Source: an uncultured Gardnerella sp. (GTDB taxonomy: Bacteria; Actinomycetota; Actinomycetes; Actinomycetales; Bifidobacteriaceae). Taken from it: a stretch of 29,323 nt of DNA. The first letter of the stretch is position 1. Each line of letters opens with the position of its first letter. The stretch lies in contig CAMXWX010000010.1 in the NCBI GenBank assembly GCA_947252975.1, forward strand, positions 1 through 29,323, in the 5' to 3' direction. Below are positions 1-8,306 of the stretch, one piece after another. A program made the position numbers and the translations under genes. The notes under the pieces are model-generated. The model searched no databases and was not told the DNA's origin. It saw only the letters and a list, made by a program, of their open reading frames with translations.

Positions 1-1891
1 CTTCCATGCCACGCAAAACTCGCGAAATAGGCATTTCCAAATCAGTCATCAAACCAGTTTGTTTTCTATCATCAAGTGTTGAAGCAAAATGAAGAGCCAA
101 AAGACGAATAAGAAGCGCAGTTCTTAAGAATTTAGCTTCACGCGCTTGAGTTTGCTTTTCATTATTTTCTTCTTCACTGGCTGGCGTTTCATCGTCAATA
201 AGAAGATCGAGCTCACCCTGCTTAGCTTCATTTTCACCCAAATTATCTTCATCTGACTGAATATCTAAATAATGTTCAGCCATATTTTCTAAAGTTTCAG
301 CTCGAAAATCAGGCTCCAATAAATATGATGCCAATCGAGTATCAAGAAGTGGAGTGCCAAATGAATTATTCGAATCGAATAATTCTAACGATTTTAGCAA
401 TCCCAAATGCTTTTTATAATCATGCAATACTGTTATTGAAGAATTTTTTTGCAAGAACTTTCGCAACATCTCGAGCAAAGCTCGATCTGCCGATTGCAAA
501 TCAGACGCGTACAATAACACAGCTTTATGAGCAACAAGAATTATTAAAGAATCTGCAGTCAACTCAAAATGATGTTTTGAATTCTTCTTGCACTCATGAG
601 CGTATATTACAACTTCTTGATTTTTCAGTATAGGTTCGGCACATTTACGAGAATTATTTATAATTTTTTCGGAACTTAATTCTTCAAAATTCTCTTCTTC
701 GGAACTTAGTTGGTCGAAAGTATCTTCAGTATTTTTTGAATCTTTCTTTATTTCTGTATAAAGTAAAGAAGAAACGGAATTCTCCCAATTAATAAAGTCT
801 TCTACAGTTTTAACATGATGCAAGTCAATGCTTGCTAGCATTTCTTGAAAATTTTCTGCGTCAATATTTGATTGATCACCTTGAACTAGCTCATCGTTAT
901 TAGCATTACCTTCATACGTAGACGAAAACATTATACGCATATTATTTTCAATAGATTGTTGCGTACCGTTGCTAAAAGTTTTGAGAATCTTTCTCTTTTT
1001 TAATTCGCCAAATTCAAGTTGAGACAGCAAGATTCCTAATTTTGCAGCATCAACATCACCAAAGCACAAATCATCTACAGTTACGCCTAAATCCAAATCG
1101 CAAACTAAAGCATTAACTTTACGGTTTAAACGAACTTGATCAATATTTTCTCTTAAAGCTTCTCCCTTTTTACCGCTAATCTCATTCGAATGTTCAATAA
1201 TATTTTCTAGGCTGCCGAATTGATTAATCCATTTAGCAGCGTACCCATCTCCAACACCTGGAACTCCTGGGATATTATCTGCAGTTTCTCCTCTTAACGC
1301 TGCTAGATCAGGATATTGCTTAGGCGTAACATGATATTTTTCAAAAACAGCATCCTTATCCATTTCTTTTAAATCTTTAAAATGCTGTCCTGGATACAAA
1401 ACAGTAATATTGTCATCTATAAGTTGGAATGCATCACGATCGCCAGAAAGTACCAAAGTTCTATAACCGGCATTCGCTCCCATTGTTGCAAGGGTGCCGA
1501 TAACATCATCACCTTCATAACCTGGTTTCTCAATATAAGTGATACCAAGAGCTTTAAGCATCTGTTGAATAATAGGAAGCTGCGAAAGAAGCTCCTGCGG
1601 AGCAGCATCACGAGTACCTTTATATTGAGGAAGCATAGTATTTCTAAAAGTTCCACCTTTAACGTCAAAAGCAATAGCTAAGCGGTCAGGCTTCTCTTTT
1701 TTTACAACCTGCGAAAGCATAGTAATAAATCCCCAAATGGAATTTGTTGCTTGCCCAGAGCGAGTAGAAAAATTATCTGCAGATATTGCAAAAAAAGCAC
1801 GGAACGCAAGAGAATGGCCATCGACAACCAACAACGTTCCTTTCTCATTCTTAAGTTCCGAAGAATGTTCTTCAACGATGTCGGTATTCAC
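1..1891 (-). CDS. polA: DNA polymerase I, 5' two-thirds (truncated by window edge)
   Basis: DNA polymerase I fills gaps after excision repair and removes Okazaki primers. The reading frame is open from a GTG at 1891 to the left edge, giving 630 codons of a protein usually near 900-950 residues. The N-terminus carries the 5' nuclease domain: LLVVDGHSLAFRAFFA at about residues 20-35 with metal-binding Asp24, then GYEGDDVIGTLA, LSGDRDAFQL and a helix-hairpin-helix around DNIPGVPGVG. The middle is a degenerate 3'-5' exonuclease-like domain (LLDTRLASYLLEP) with acidic, low-complexity inserts, as in actinobacterial enzymes without proofreading. The polymerase domain is only entered (DLEMPISRVLRGME). 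The start was chosen because the frame has a TAG three codons upstream of the GTG and a GGGTGAG-like site before it. It lies 78 bp behind pdtaR and is probably cotranscribed. Confidence 0.95.
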   Translation of the reverse strand, partial: MNTDIVEEHSSELKNEKGTLLVVDGHSLAFRAFFAISADNFSTRSGQATNSIWGFITMLSQVVKKEKPDRLAIAFDVKGGTFRNTMLPQYKGTRDAAPQELLSQLPIIQQMLKALGITYIEKPGYEGDDVIGTLATMGANAGYRTLVLSGDRDAFQLIDDNITVLYPGQHFKDLKEMDKDAVFEKYHVTPKQYPDLAALRGETADNIPGVPGVGDGYAAKWINQFGSLENIIEHSNEISGKKGEALRENIDQVRLNRKVNALVCDLDLGVTVDDLCFGDVDAAKLGILLSQLEFGELKKRKILKTFSNGTQQSIENNMRIMFSSTYEGNANNDELVQGDQSNIDAENFQEMLASIDLHHVKTVEDFINWENSVSSLLYTEIKKDSKNTEDTFDQLSSEEENFEELSSEKIINNSRKCAEPILKNQEVVIYAHECKKNSKHHFELTADSLIILVAHKAVLLYASDLQSADRALLEMLRKFLQKNSSITVLHDYKKHLGLLKSLELFDSNNSFGTPLLDTRLASYLLEPDFRAETLENMAEHYLDIQSDEDNLGENEAKQGELDLLIDDETPASEEENNEKQTQAREAKFLRTALLIRLLALHFASTLDDRKQTGLMTDLEMPISRVLRGME

Positions 1892-1969
1892 TGTTGACTA
1901 CTCACCCACGTTCCGTAATTACTAATAAATAACTATGCAGTTATATAAAAATGAATAAATATAACCCTA

Positions 1970-2764
1970 CTAATTTTCAGATGAAGATTCTGCTTTATCA
2001 TCGCTATACTTTGCAATAATAGCCATTGCAAGACGCTTCTTAGGGATACGCTGATCCATAGAAGTTTTTTGAATCCAGCGGAAAGCACCCTGTTCAGAGA
2101 ATCCAGCCTTATCCATAAGAAGACCTTTAGCACGATCTACAAGCTTACGTTCTTCTAAAGTATCTTCAGCTTTCTTCAACTTTTCTTCTGTTTTCTTCAA
2201 CTGATCTTCAGCATCGTGTAACTTGTTTTCTGCACGTTCAACACTATCTAATAAATCGTTGATTTCACTAAAGCGACCCATAGCAACTTCCAAAGCAGGA
2301 AGAAGTTTAGATTCTTCATACGGTTTAGTAACGTACGCCATCGCTCCAGCACCAGTTGCTTGTTTTACTAAATCTGACTGTGAAAAAGCAGTGAGCATTA
2401 CTACAGGAGCAATATTCTCATCACAGATTGTTGCAGCGGCGGTAATGCCATCCATAACAGGCATCTTAACATCCATGCATACAACATCTGGATGATTTTC
2501 ACGCGTCAACTCAATAGCTTCTTGACCGTTAGCAGCCTGACCTACAACTTGATATCCGTTATCTTCAAGCATTGCCACTAAATCCATACGATTAACTGAT
2601 TCATCTTCTGCAACTACCACAGTACGAATATGATTGTTTTTCTTTTCTTTAGATTCTCGCTGAGCAGCTTCATCATCTGCAGCTTTGCGCAGCTCATCAT
2701 CAGTAAGTACCTCAGGCATCGCTGGCTCTGTCCCTTCATTTTCATCCATACCTGGCATATTCAA
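1970..2764 (-). CDS. pdtaR: ANTAR-domain response regulator, PdtaR-like (264 aa)
   Basis: A two-component response regulator whose output domain binds RNA hairpins and acts by transcription antitermination. The receiver domain spans about residues 46-165, with acidic pocket Glu53/Asp54, phospho-acceptor Asp98 (DVVCMDVKMPVMDG), Thr125 and Lys147. A predicted coiled coil at about 168-206 (AEDQLKKTEEKLKKAEDTLE) leads to the ANTAR domain at about 195-252 (KLVDRAKGLLMDKAGFSE). It differs from the roughly 205-residue mycobacterial protein by an acidic N-terminal extension of about 45 residues and a longer heptad region. The start ATG follows GTGAGG at good spacing; the ATG two codons later is also possible. 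No histidine kinase is encoded nearby, so the partner is unknown. Adjacency to polA matches other actinobacteria. Confidence 0.93.
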   Translation of the reverse strand: MNMPGMDENEGTEPAMPEVLTDDELRKAADDEAAQRESKEKKNNHIRTVVVAEDESVNRMDLVAMLEDNGYQVVGQAANGQEAIELTRENHPDVVCMDVKMPVMDGITAAATICDENIAPVVMLTAFSQSDLVKQATGAGAMAYVTKPYEESKLLPALEVAMGRFSEINDLLDSVERAENKLHDAEDQLKKTEEKLKKAEDTLEERKLVDRAKGLLMDKAGFSEQGAFRWIQKTSMDQRIPKKRLAMAIIAKYSDDKAESSSEN

Positions 2765-2866
2765 AACCTCACTTCATTGCCACACATTCACAGGGCAACA
2801 TCGCCATGCATCTTTAACATGGCGCTCACGCAACGGCACACTCACAAACACTAGTGGAAATTGCGC

Positions 2867-2875
2867 ATCATAACA
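2867..2875 (-). promoter_or_regulatory. Extended -10 promoter for pdtaR
   Basis: Read on the minus strand this is TGTTATGAT, an extended -10 (TGn-TATGAT). It sits about 100 bp before the pdtaR start, and no convincing -35 is present. The rest of the 226 bp between pdtaR and the end of menA holds no clear terminator or gene. Confidence 0.4.
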
Positions 2876-2990
2876 CAATTTGCAAGTCATTAAAATACCG
2901 CACGCGCACCATGTTCGTGTCAATTAATAATATCATAAGAATTGCAAGACGCGCGAACAAGCACATACAATTAGCACTATTTTGCTTATT

Positions 2991-4076
2991 TTATATAATC
3001 GCAGATAATAATACAGCCAGCGCACCAAGTATTGCCTGAGCAACGCACATAGGAAAAGCGTTCTTGTAATCACCTATAAGCACACATTTAGTAAACTTAT
3101 AAGCTTTAATTGCAATGACTAACAATAAGAGCCACTGAAAAGCAGCAAAAAATAAATGCCATGAAGTATTGCATACAATCGCACTAAAACTGAGGAAAAC
3201 TTCAACACTATAAAAGCGCCATATTGATGGCACTGCAGAAGGTAACACAATAATCAAAATAGAATATGCGATCAATAGAACAGCAGAAACAATGCTCATA
3301 GCAGCGCATAAACGCCTACCATTGCGCTCACCAATTCTAACCATAGCAGTTATTTTTCCATGCTCTTTATCGCTTTTAATATCTCGAAGATTGTTTACCA
3401 TCATTAAGCAAGCCGAATAAGCACCAGGAATGCAAGATATTAGCAAACAAGCCAAAATCCTTTGCCCGCCATTAATAAATATACTAGTTTCTGGAATACC
3501 AATTCCATATGTAATTGCGCATAACGAACCAATAAAAGGAACAGGACCGAAAAATACAAACGCACTTACTTCTCCCCAACCTTTATAACCGTAAGGATGT
3601 TTACCCCCGGCATAAAACCAGGCTGCAGCAAAGCACGCAATTCCAAGTAAAATAAACCAATATATTCCAGTTCGCAAAACAATAATCAAACCAAAAATAC
3701 AAGAAATAAAAGCAGAAATTATTACAGCTTTAAGCACAGATTTCGGGGAAATTCCAGCATTTGCAAGGCGCCAAGATACATCGCATAAAGGCTTTGAATT
3801 ATTGCTACTTAAAGCACGCAAACTACGATTCTCATCCAAGCCATTCAATCCGTCACAATAATCATTGGCATAATTGACGGCGATTTGCATAAACGCAGCA
3901 ACCATGCAGCACAAGAAAAATTGTATAAAACATTGCTCTAGATGCATAATTGGTTCTTCAAAATACGAAAATCGCATCATTCTAAATGAAACCGCAAACG
4001 CCATAACAACAGGAACTAAGCCTATTGGAAGCGTGTAAATTCTTGCACCCTTAAGCCAAATTTTTACACTTTTCAT
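2991..4076 (-). CDS. menA: UbiA-family prenyltransferase, MenA-like
   Basis: An integral membrane prenyltransferase of the UbiA superfamily. MenA attaches a polyprenyl chain to 1,4-dihydroxy-2-naphthoate in menaquinone synthesis. The first Asp-rich motif is NDYCDGLNGLDENR (residues 71-84) and the second is NNLRDIKSDKEHGK; both match the MenA branch more closely than UbiA or heme O synthase. About eight to nine hydrophobic segments are visible. I start at ATG 4076, which has TGAGG six bases upstream; the ATG at 4088 has no ribosome-binding site. It is the last gene of the ECF operon, 54 bp after ecfT. No other menaquinone gene is in the window, and bifidobacteria are fermentative, so the true aromatic substrate is uncertain. 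Confidence 0.82.
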   Translation of the reverse strand: MKSVKIWLKGARIYTLPIGLVPVVMAFAVSFRMMRFSYFEEPIMHLEQCFIQFFLCCMVAAFMQIAVNYANDYCDGLNGLDENRSLRALSSNNSKPLCDVSWRLANAGISPKSVLKAVIISAFISCIFGLIIVLRTGIYWFILLGIACFAAAWFYAGGKHPYGYKGWGEVSAFVFFGPVPFIGSLCAITYGIGIPETSIFINGGQRILACLLISCIPGAYSACLMMVNNLRDIKSDKEHGKITAMVRIGERNGRRLCAAMSIVSAVLLIAYSILIIVLPSAVPSIWRFYSVEVFLSFSAIVCNTSWHLFFAAFQWLLLLVIAIKAYKFTKCVLIGDYKNAFPMCVAQAILGALAVLLSAII

Positions 4077-4130
4077 CAAAAGCCTCATAAATTATTTATG
4101 ATTTATTTATTTATGATTTACACAAATATT

Positions 4131-4904
4131 TTACACTAAATTTGGCAAAAAGATTGAAGTGCATATTGGTAAAGCAATAATAAGTGCAGAAATAACTAAA
4201 GACAAGAATCCACGCCATCCGAATGGGTATTTGTAATACGAAGACTTGCGTGTACGCAAATAAAAGCCGCGCTCTTCCGCTGCTAGCGCAGAACTATCTG
4301 CTTTACGCACTGAAGAAACCAAAAGAGGCACAATAAGAGGCATCATAAGTTTTAATTTTTTAAATGGATTTTTACTATCGTATTCAACTCCGCGAGCCAT
4401 TTGAGCTTCTGTGATTTGAGACATTTCTTGCGCAAAAATAGGCACAAAACGAACCGCAGTAGTTATAGTAAAAGCATAACAATATGGAATATGCAAATAT
4501 TGGACTACAGCATTTGCAAGATCGTTTAATTTAGTTACTGTTAGCACTGTAACAAGAGGAAAAGCAAAACAGAACAAACGCAAAGAAGCTTTCGCTCCAA
4601 TATCAATACCTCTTAACGTAAACCATAGAAAAATATAGTTCCCACTTTGAGCAATAACAGTTTGTAGCAAAAACATTACGCAAGAAATTATTAGCATAGC
4701 TTTAATAAGGCCAAATAATGTTTTAACAACATGAGTAAAAGCCATGCCAACAAAAATAATAACAGCTAGCGCAATAAGTACAGAATACTGTTTAGCAATA
4801 AATACGCTTATTACAATACTCGCAGCAAGAATTAGCTTCGCAATAGGGTTTGTGCGGTGAAGGAATGTGTTGCCTGATTGATATGTTAATAGTCTCGTTT
4901 TCAT
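4131..4904 (-). CDS. ecfT: ECF transporter T component (transmembrane coupling protein)
   Basis: EcfT is the membrane scaffold that couples the ATPase to the substrate-binding S component. The 257-residue protein has several hydrophobic helices, then the long cytoplasmic coupling-helix region with the two diagnostic Arg motifs: MARG at residues 169-172 and EERG at 210-213. These dock into the ATPase grooves. A last transmembrane helix ends the protein. The start ATG is 26 bp downstream of the ATPase gene, with an AAAGG site further upstream than ideal. Position and order (S, A, T) indicate one transcript. Confidence 0.92.
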   Translation of the reverse strand: MKTRLLTYQSGNTFLHRTNPIAKLILAASIVISVFIAKQYSVLIALAVIIFVGMAFTHVVKTLFGLIKAMLIISCVMFLLQTVIAQSGNYIFLWFTLRGIDIGAKASLRLFCFAFPLVTVLTVTKLNDLANAVVQYLHIPYCYAFTITTAVRFVPIFAQEMSQITEAQMARGVEYDSKNPFKKLKLMMPLIVPLLVSSVRKADSSALAAEERGFYLRTRKSSYYKYPFGWRGFLSLVISALIIALPICTSIFLPNLV

Positions 4905-4930
4905 AAATATCAGATGCCTTTATTTTACTT

Positions 4931-6895
4931 CTAACTATTCTGCTGATTATGCTGCTTATTCTGACTAAGTTTTGCGATTTTACCAAAACGCAACGCTTCA
5001 ACTAATTCTTTTCGCGTATACAATCCATAGCATTGCTTAAAACCGTTAGAAACCAAACCTTGGCAAACAGCACACAATAATGGTGGATATAAAGAAGCAG
5101 CTGAACAGACGTCTAGTTTTTCAAAAACATCATGCGCTGAACCATCAATAATAAGCTTTCCATCATTAATCGTTATAAGTCTAGTTGCATAATCAAGCAC
5201 AACTTCCATATCATGACAAACCATAATCACGCAACAACCGTGAGCTCGCAACTCCTCAACTACTTGCATAATTCTCACGCATTCATGGTAATCAAGCCCA
5301 CAAGTTGGTTCATCGAGAACAAGTATTTTAGGACGCGTTACGACAGTTGCAGCCAATGCCACCATTTGTCTCTGCCCTCTAGAAAGCATGAATGGGCTGT
5401 CAGTAGGATTTAAGTCAAGTTTCTCAATAATTTCCATTGCATGCGTTTTCGCCTGACTAGAATCTTCACCAATTAAAATACAGCTCAACTCTACTTCTTC
5501 AAGAACAGTCTCTTTACATAATTGATGATCAGGATTTTGGAATAATGTCGCAACATATTTTGCTATTTGACTAATTCGCAATGGCTTGGTGTCGATACCG
5601 TCAATTGTCACACTACCTTCAGTAGGTCTTAGTAAACCGTTAATAATTTTTGTAATAGTAGTTTTTCCGGCACCGTTTTTACCAATTAATGCGATCAATT
5701 CACCAGCATAAGCATCAAATGAAATATCTTTTAGAGCCTTGACATCATTTGCATAAGCAAAACTCACATGATCTATTGAAAGGCATGGCTTATCAATATT
5801 ATTAACTGCATTGTTAGCTCTTTTAGAATCTTCTTTATTAAGTTCTAAATCAGCTTCTACATCATACACATCATCGCGATTAGAAAGTTTAAAATAATCA
5901 GAACGCAAAGTTTTAACAATAGTATTTACAGTTTCATCAACGCCAACACTAAGAGGTGATGGATCGCAAATTTGTTCATCTTGCAATTGTTTAAGCAATC
6001 GCGTAGTACGTGGATAATTAATACCTACTTTACGAAGTAACTCTATATCTTTAAGAGCTTCGCAAACAGGAGCATCGAGAACAAGCTCACCTTTAGAAAG
6101 CACTATAAGACGCTTGCAATATTCACTTAATAAAGCTACTTTTTGCTCAATCACTACAATAGTAATACCAAAGTTTTTATTCAAATCACTTAAAACGTCG
6201 AAAATCATACGTGAAGAAACTGGATCCAGCGCACAAGTAGGCTCATCTAAAACCATCACTTTAGGCCTTAAAGCCAAAATAGCAGCTATTGCAACCTTCT
6301 GCTTTTGACCTCCAGATAGCGTATCTAAATCACGATTTCGCAAATTGCTAATACCAACAGTTTCTAGTGCATTTGCTATACGCTCAGGAATTTCATCGTG
6401 CGAAACTCCGAAGTTTTCTAAGCCAAAAAGCAACTCATCTTCAACGTTTGCAGCAACCATTTGCGCATCAATATCTTGAATAACAGAGCCAATTAAACAA
6501 GCAATATTAGTGAGCTCAAGAGTAGTAGTGTCATGACCAGCAATTCTGACAGTTCCGAAAAACTTTCCCGAATAATGGTGAGGAATTGCTCCAGAAAAAA
6601 GTGAAGCAAGAGTTGTTTTACCAGACCCAGAAGGTCCAATAATTCCAACGAATTCACCTTGATGAATACTAAGGTTTACTTTATGAAGAGCATAGTTGCA
6701 ATTATCTTCATTGTCTTTTTTATCTTTATTTGCAACACTTTCATCACTATGAGTATCGTAACGAAAAGATACATTGCTTAATTCAAGCAATGGCACTTCT
6801 TTTACTGATTCATCACTTTTTTTCATAGGCTCTTTACACGGTTCGGCAGAATCAACTAAATGATTATCTGCAACATATTTTTCTTGCTGAGACAT
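4931..6895 (-). CDS. ecfA: ECF transporter ATPase, two ABC domains fused (654 aa)
   Basis: Energises the ECF importer. Two complete nucleotide-binding domains are fused in one chain. Domain 1 has Walker A GPSGSGKTT (about 87-95), signature LSGGQKQ (193-199) and Walker B VMVLDEPT (213-220). Domain 2 has GKNGAGKTT (405-413), the typical EcfA Q-loop LFQNPDHQL, signature LSRGQRQ (504-510) and ILVLDEPT (524-531). Most ECF systems use two separate ATPase genes, but fused forms are common in actinobacteria. The frame opens at 6970, but only the ATG at 6895 (MSQQEKY) has a good site (AGGA, five-base spacing), so I use it. Residues 30-65 are acidic and poorly conserved. It lies 223 bp after the S component with a hairpin between them. 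Confidence 0.93.
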   Translation of the reverse strand: MSQQEKYVADNHLVDSAEPCKEPMKKSDESVKEVPLLELSNVSFRYDTHSDESVANKDKKDNEDNCNYALHKVNLSIHQGEFVGIIGPSGSGKTTLASLFSGAIPHHYSGKFFGTVRIAGHDTTTLELTNIACLIGSVIQDIDAQMVAANVEDELLFGLENFGVSHDEIPERIANALETVGISNLRNRDLDTLSGGQKQKVAIAAILALRPKVMVLDEPTCALDPVSSRMIFDVLSDLNKNFGITIVVIEQKVALLSEYCKRLIVLSKGELVLDAPVCEALKDIELLRKVGINYPRTTRLLKQLQDEQICDPSPLSVGVDETVNTIVKTLRSDYFKLSNRDDVYDVEADLELNKEDSKRANNAVNNIDKPCLSIDHVSFAYANDVKALKDISFDAYAGELIALIGKNGAGKTTITKIINGLLRPTEGSVTIDGIDTKPLRISQIAKYVATLFQNPDHQLCKETVLEEVELSCILIGEDSSQAKTHAMEIIEKLDLNPTDSPFMLSRGQRQMVALAATVVTRPKILVLDEPTCGLDYHECVRIMQVVEELRAHGCCVIMVCHDMEVVLDYATRLITINDGKLIIDGSAHDVFEKLDVCSAASLYPPLLCAVCQGLVSNGFKQCYGLYTRKELVEALRFGKIAKLSQNKQHNQQNS

Positions 6896-6953
6896 AACAT
6901 TCCTAACTCTAACACACCGAGCAAACGCTAAAAAATTAATAACACAAAAACAC

Positions 6954-6989
6954 AAGTTGACATCAATCATATTAGACTGATGCCAACTT
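6954..6989 (-). terminator. Hairpin between S-component gene and ecfA
   Basis: On the minus strand AAGTTGGCATC pairs with GATGTCAACTT (one G-U), with a 14-nt loop, followed by GTGTTTTTGTG. The shape suits a weak terminator or processing site. It would lower ecfA-ecfT expression relative to the S component. The 223-bp gap has no gene. Confidence 0.4.
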
Positions 6990-7118
6990 GCTTTTATACC
7001 TTTATATTTATACTTCTATGACTTTATACATTTATACGCATTAAACACATTCGTTAATAATGATGTATAACGTGCAATTAAACATGCAATCATAAGAATT
7101 TCTTAGTTACATTATTTA

Positions 7119-7745
7119 TTATTTGTGCAATACAAGTCGCAATGGAGTATAAAGAATTTCAACAATAATCGCATTAAATGCAGCAGTACCAAAAATAATT
7201 GGCATCATTACGATTACCATGTTTGGAGAATGAAGAATAAAGTAAGCAGCAATAGAAGCGAAAATGCAACCAGAAATTACTGTTGTAACAAAAGTTGCAA
7301 TAAATGGGAAAACACTTACTTTACGAGCAGCATCCTTTGGGAAGAGATGGACATATCCAATTAAAATAGCTGTCATAATAATTGCAGCAGGAATGTCACA
7401 CGCATATTCAAGGAATGGAATCGAAGTATTAAGTTGGATTAATGTTGCAGCAAGAGCTCCAATAATAGCTCCTTGATAAATCTTTGGACGAACCAACAAA
7501 ATCGCCAAGCAGAATGAAGCAATAACAAACTCAGGCTGGATATTTCCAATAGAAAGAGGCTTGGCAACAGTAAAATCAAGAATGCATCCTGCTGCAAATA
7601 GAACTGCAACCAGCACTAACGAAGTAATATTTAGTGCATGATTCTTAACTTTCGCATTTTTCATCATTACCGACGCAACATCAGCAGTTGCATTTGCGAC
7701 GCCGCTAGTAGCTTCCATAACTTTTTCATTAGTTTCATTAGCCAT
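7119..7745 (-). CDS. trpP: ECF transporter S component, TrpP-like (predicted tryptophan uptake)
   Basis: A small polytopic membrane protein (208 residues) that would bind the substrate for the ECF importer encoded just downstream. After a polar N-terminus of about 37 residues come about six hydrophobic segments (roughly 38-60, 70-86, 90-106, 113-133, 146-173, 178-200). From memory, the pattern of Bacillus TrpP is recognisable: IQPEFVIASFCLAILL and FNAIIVEILYTPLRLVL align with its KPD...GILL and C-terminal LN...ILYP regions. No alignment was run. Independent support comes from the Trp-rich leader peptide and terminator upstream, which indicate control by charged tRNA-Trp. The start follows AAGGAGAG with five-base spacing. 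Tryptophan specificity is an inference from those two lines; membership of the S-component group is firm. Confidence 0.82.
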   Translation of the reverse strand: MANETNEKVMEATSGVANATADVASVMMKNAKVKNHALNITSLVLVAVLFAAGCILDFTVAKPLSIGNIQPEFVIASFCLAILLVRPKIYQGAIIGALAATLIQLNTSIPFLEYACDIPAAIIMTAILIGYVHLFPKDAARKVSVFPFIATFVTTVISGCIFASIAAYFILHSPNMVIVMMPIIFGTAAFNAIIVEILYTPLRLVLHK

Positions 7746-7803
7746 GATTTCTCTCCTTGTTTAAGCTTCATATTATTTGAATACAAAGCTATCGAATATT
7801 TTG

Positions 7804-7831
7804 TTGTGATTTGTGATTTGTGATTTGTGAT
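7804..7831 (-). repeat. Four tandem 7-bp repeats in the trpP 5' leader
   Basis: On the plus strand TTGTGAT occurs four times in perfect tandem. It lies between the attenuator terminator and the trpP start, within the transcribed leader. Copy number could vary by slippage and alter the leader length. Confidence 0.85.
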
Positions 7832-7860
7832 TTGGTTATTTTTGAAATTTAAGGCTTGTA

Positions 7861-7897
7861 TACAAAAAGACCCCCGGGGCTTACCCGGAGGTCTTTT
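7861..7897 (-). terminator. Attenuator terminator of the tryptophan leader
   Basis: On the minus strand AAAAGACCTCCGGG pairs with CCCGGGGGTCTTTT through a 5-nt loop. That is 14 bp with a single G-U, and it runs into a T tract. The mismatch is C-A in plus-strand orientation but G-U in the minus-strand RNA, so the structure is built for the minus strand. It sits 21 bp after the leader peptide stop and about 115 bp before trpP, the layout of an amino-acid attenuator. A candidate antiterminator pairs GTCTTcTT, just after the Trp codons, with AAAAGAC of the left arm; this is tentative. Confidence 0.88.
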
Positions 7898-7918
7898 ACA
7901 AGCTTTTATACGCAGCTT

Positions 7919-8023
7919 CTAAAACTTCAGAGTAAACTCACGCCAAAAAGAAGACTGCCACCACCACATACGTGCAGCATTAAGAGTATCGAAAGATTCA
8001 GCATTCATGTTCATGTTAAGCAT
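7919..8023 (-). CDS. Tryptophan leader peptide (34 aa, WWW)
   Basis: A short reading frame with the strongest ribosome-binding site in the region: AAGGAGG eight bases before the ATG. It encodes 34 residues. Residues 19-28 read MWWWQSSFWR, so four of 34 codons are Trp, three of them consecutive at 7958-7966. The stop TAG is followed 21 bp later by a strong terminator and then by the TrpP-like gene. By analogy with trpL, ribosomes stalling at the Trp codons when charged tRNA-Trp is scarce would prevent terminator formation and switch on the transporter. The peptide itself probably has no other function. It is too short to be found by standard gene callers. Confidence 0.88.
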   Translation of the reverse strand: MLNMNMNAESFDTLNAARMWWWQSSFWREFTLKF

Positions 8024-8306
8024 GATGTCTGCCTCCTTAACTCATTAATACTAACTGTGGTTCACGCACAAACCCCAACCGAAGTATTCGATATTTGTTT
8101 GTGTTGGAAATGATGCTAACACCATAAAAGTACAAATGCAAACATTTTTTCAAAAATATTCTCCTAATGAAATAATTATTACAAAAATATTTATAAATTT
8201 ATTATTCGTAAATCCTTATTTTGCAAAGAAAATCTCGTTTTAAATAAAGAAACTCCCGAAATAATGTAAAAGAAAAAATTTACTTAAATAAATGCAACAC
8301 GCTGAT
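8024..8306. other. Intergenic region upstream of the tryptophan leader
   Basis: 283 bp between the leader peptide and the end of the hexosaminidase gene. It is very AT-rich around 8140-8280. It must hold the promoter for the tryptophan operon, but I see no pair of -35 and -10 boxes good enough to call, and no strong terminator for the upstream gene. Confidence 0.5.

Noticed and set aside
2854..3039. 61-codon plus-strand frame between pdtaR and menA
   Set aside because: Overlaps the menA 3' end, has no ribosome-binding site and no similarity I recognise.
6896..6970. N-terminal 25-residue extension of the ECF ATPase
   Set aside because: The upstream ATG has no ribosome-binding site, while ATG 6895 has AGGA at correct spacing. 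The extension also overlaps the hairpin.
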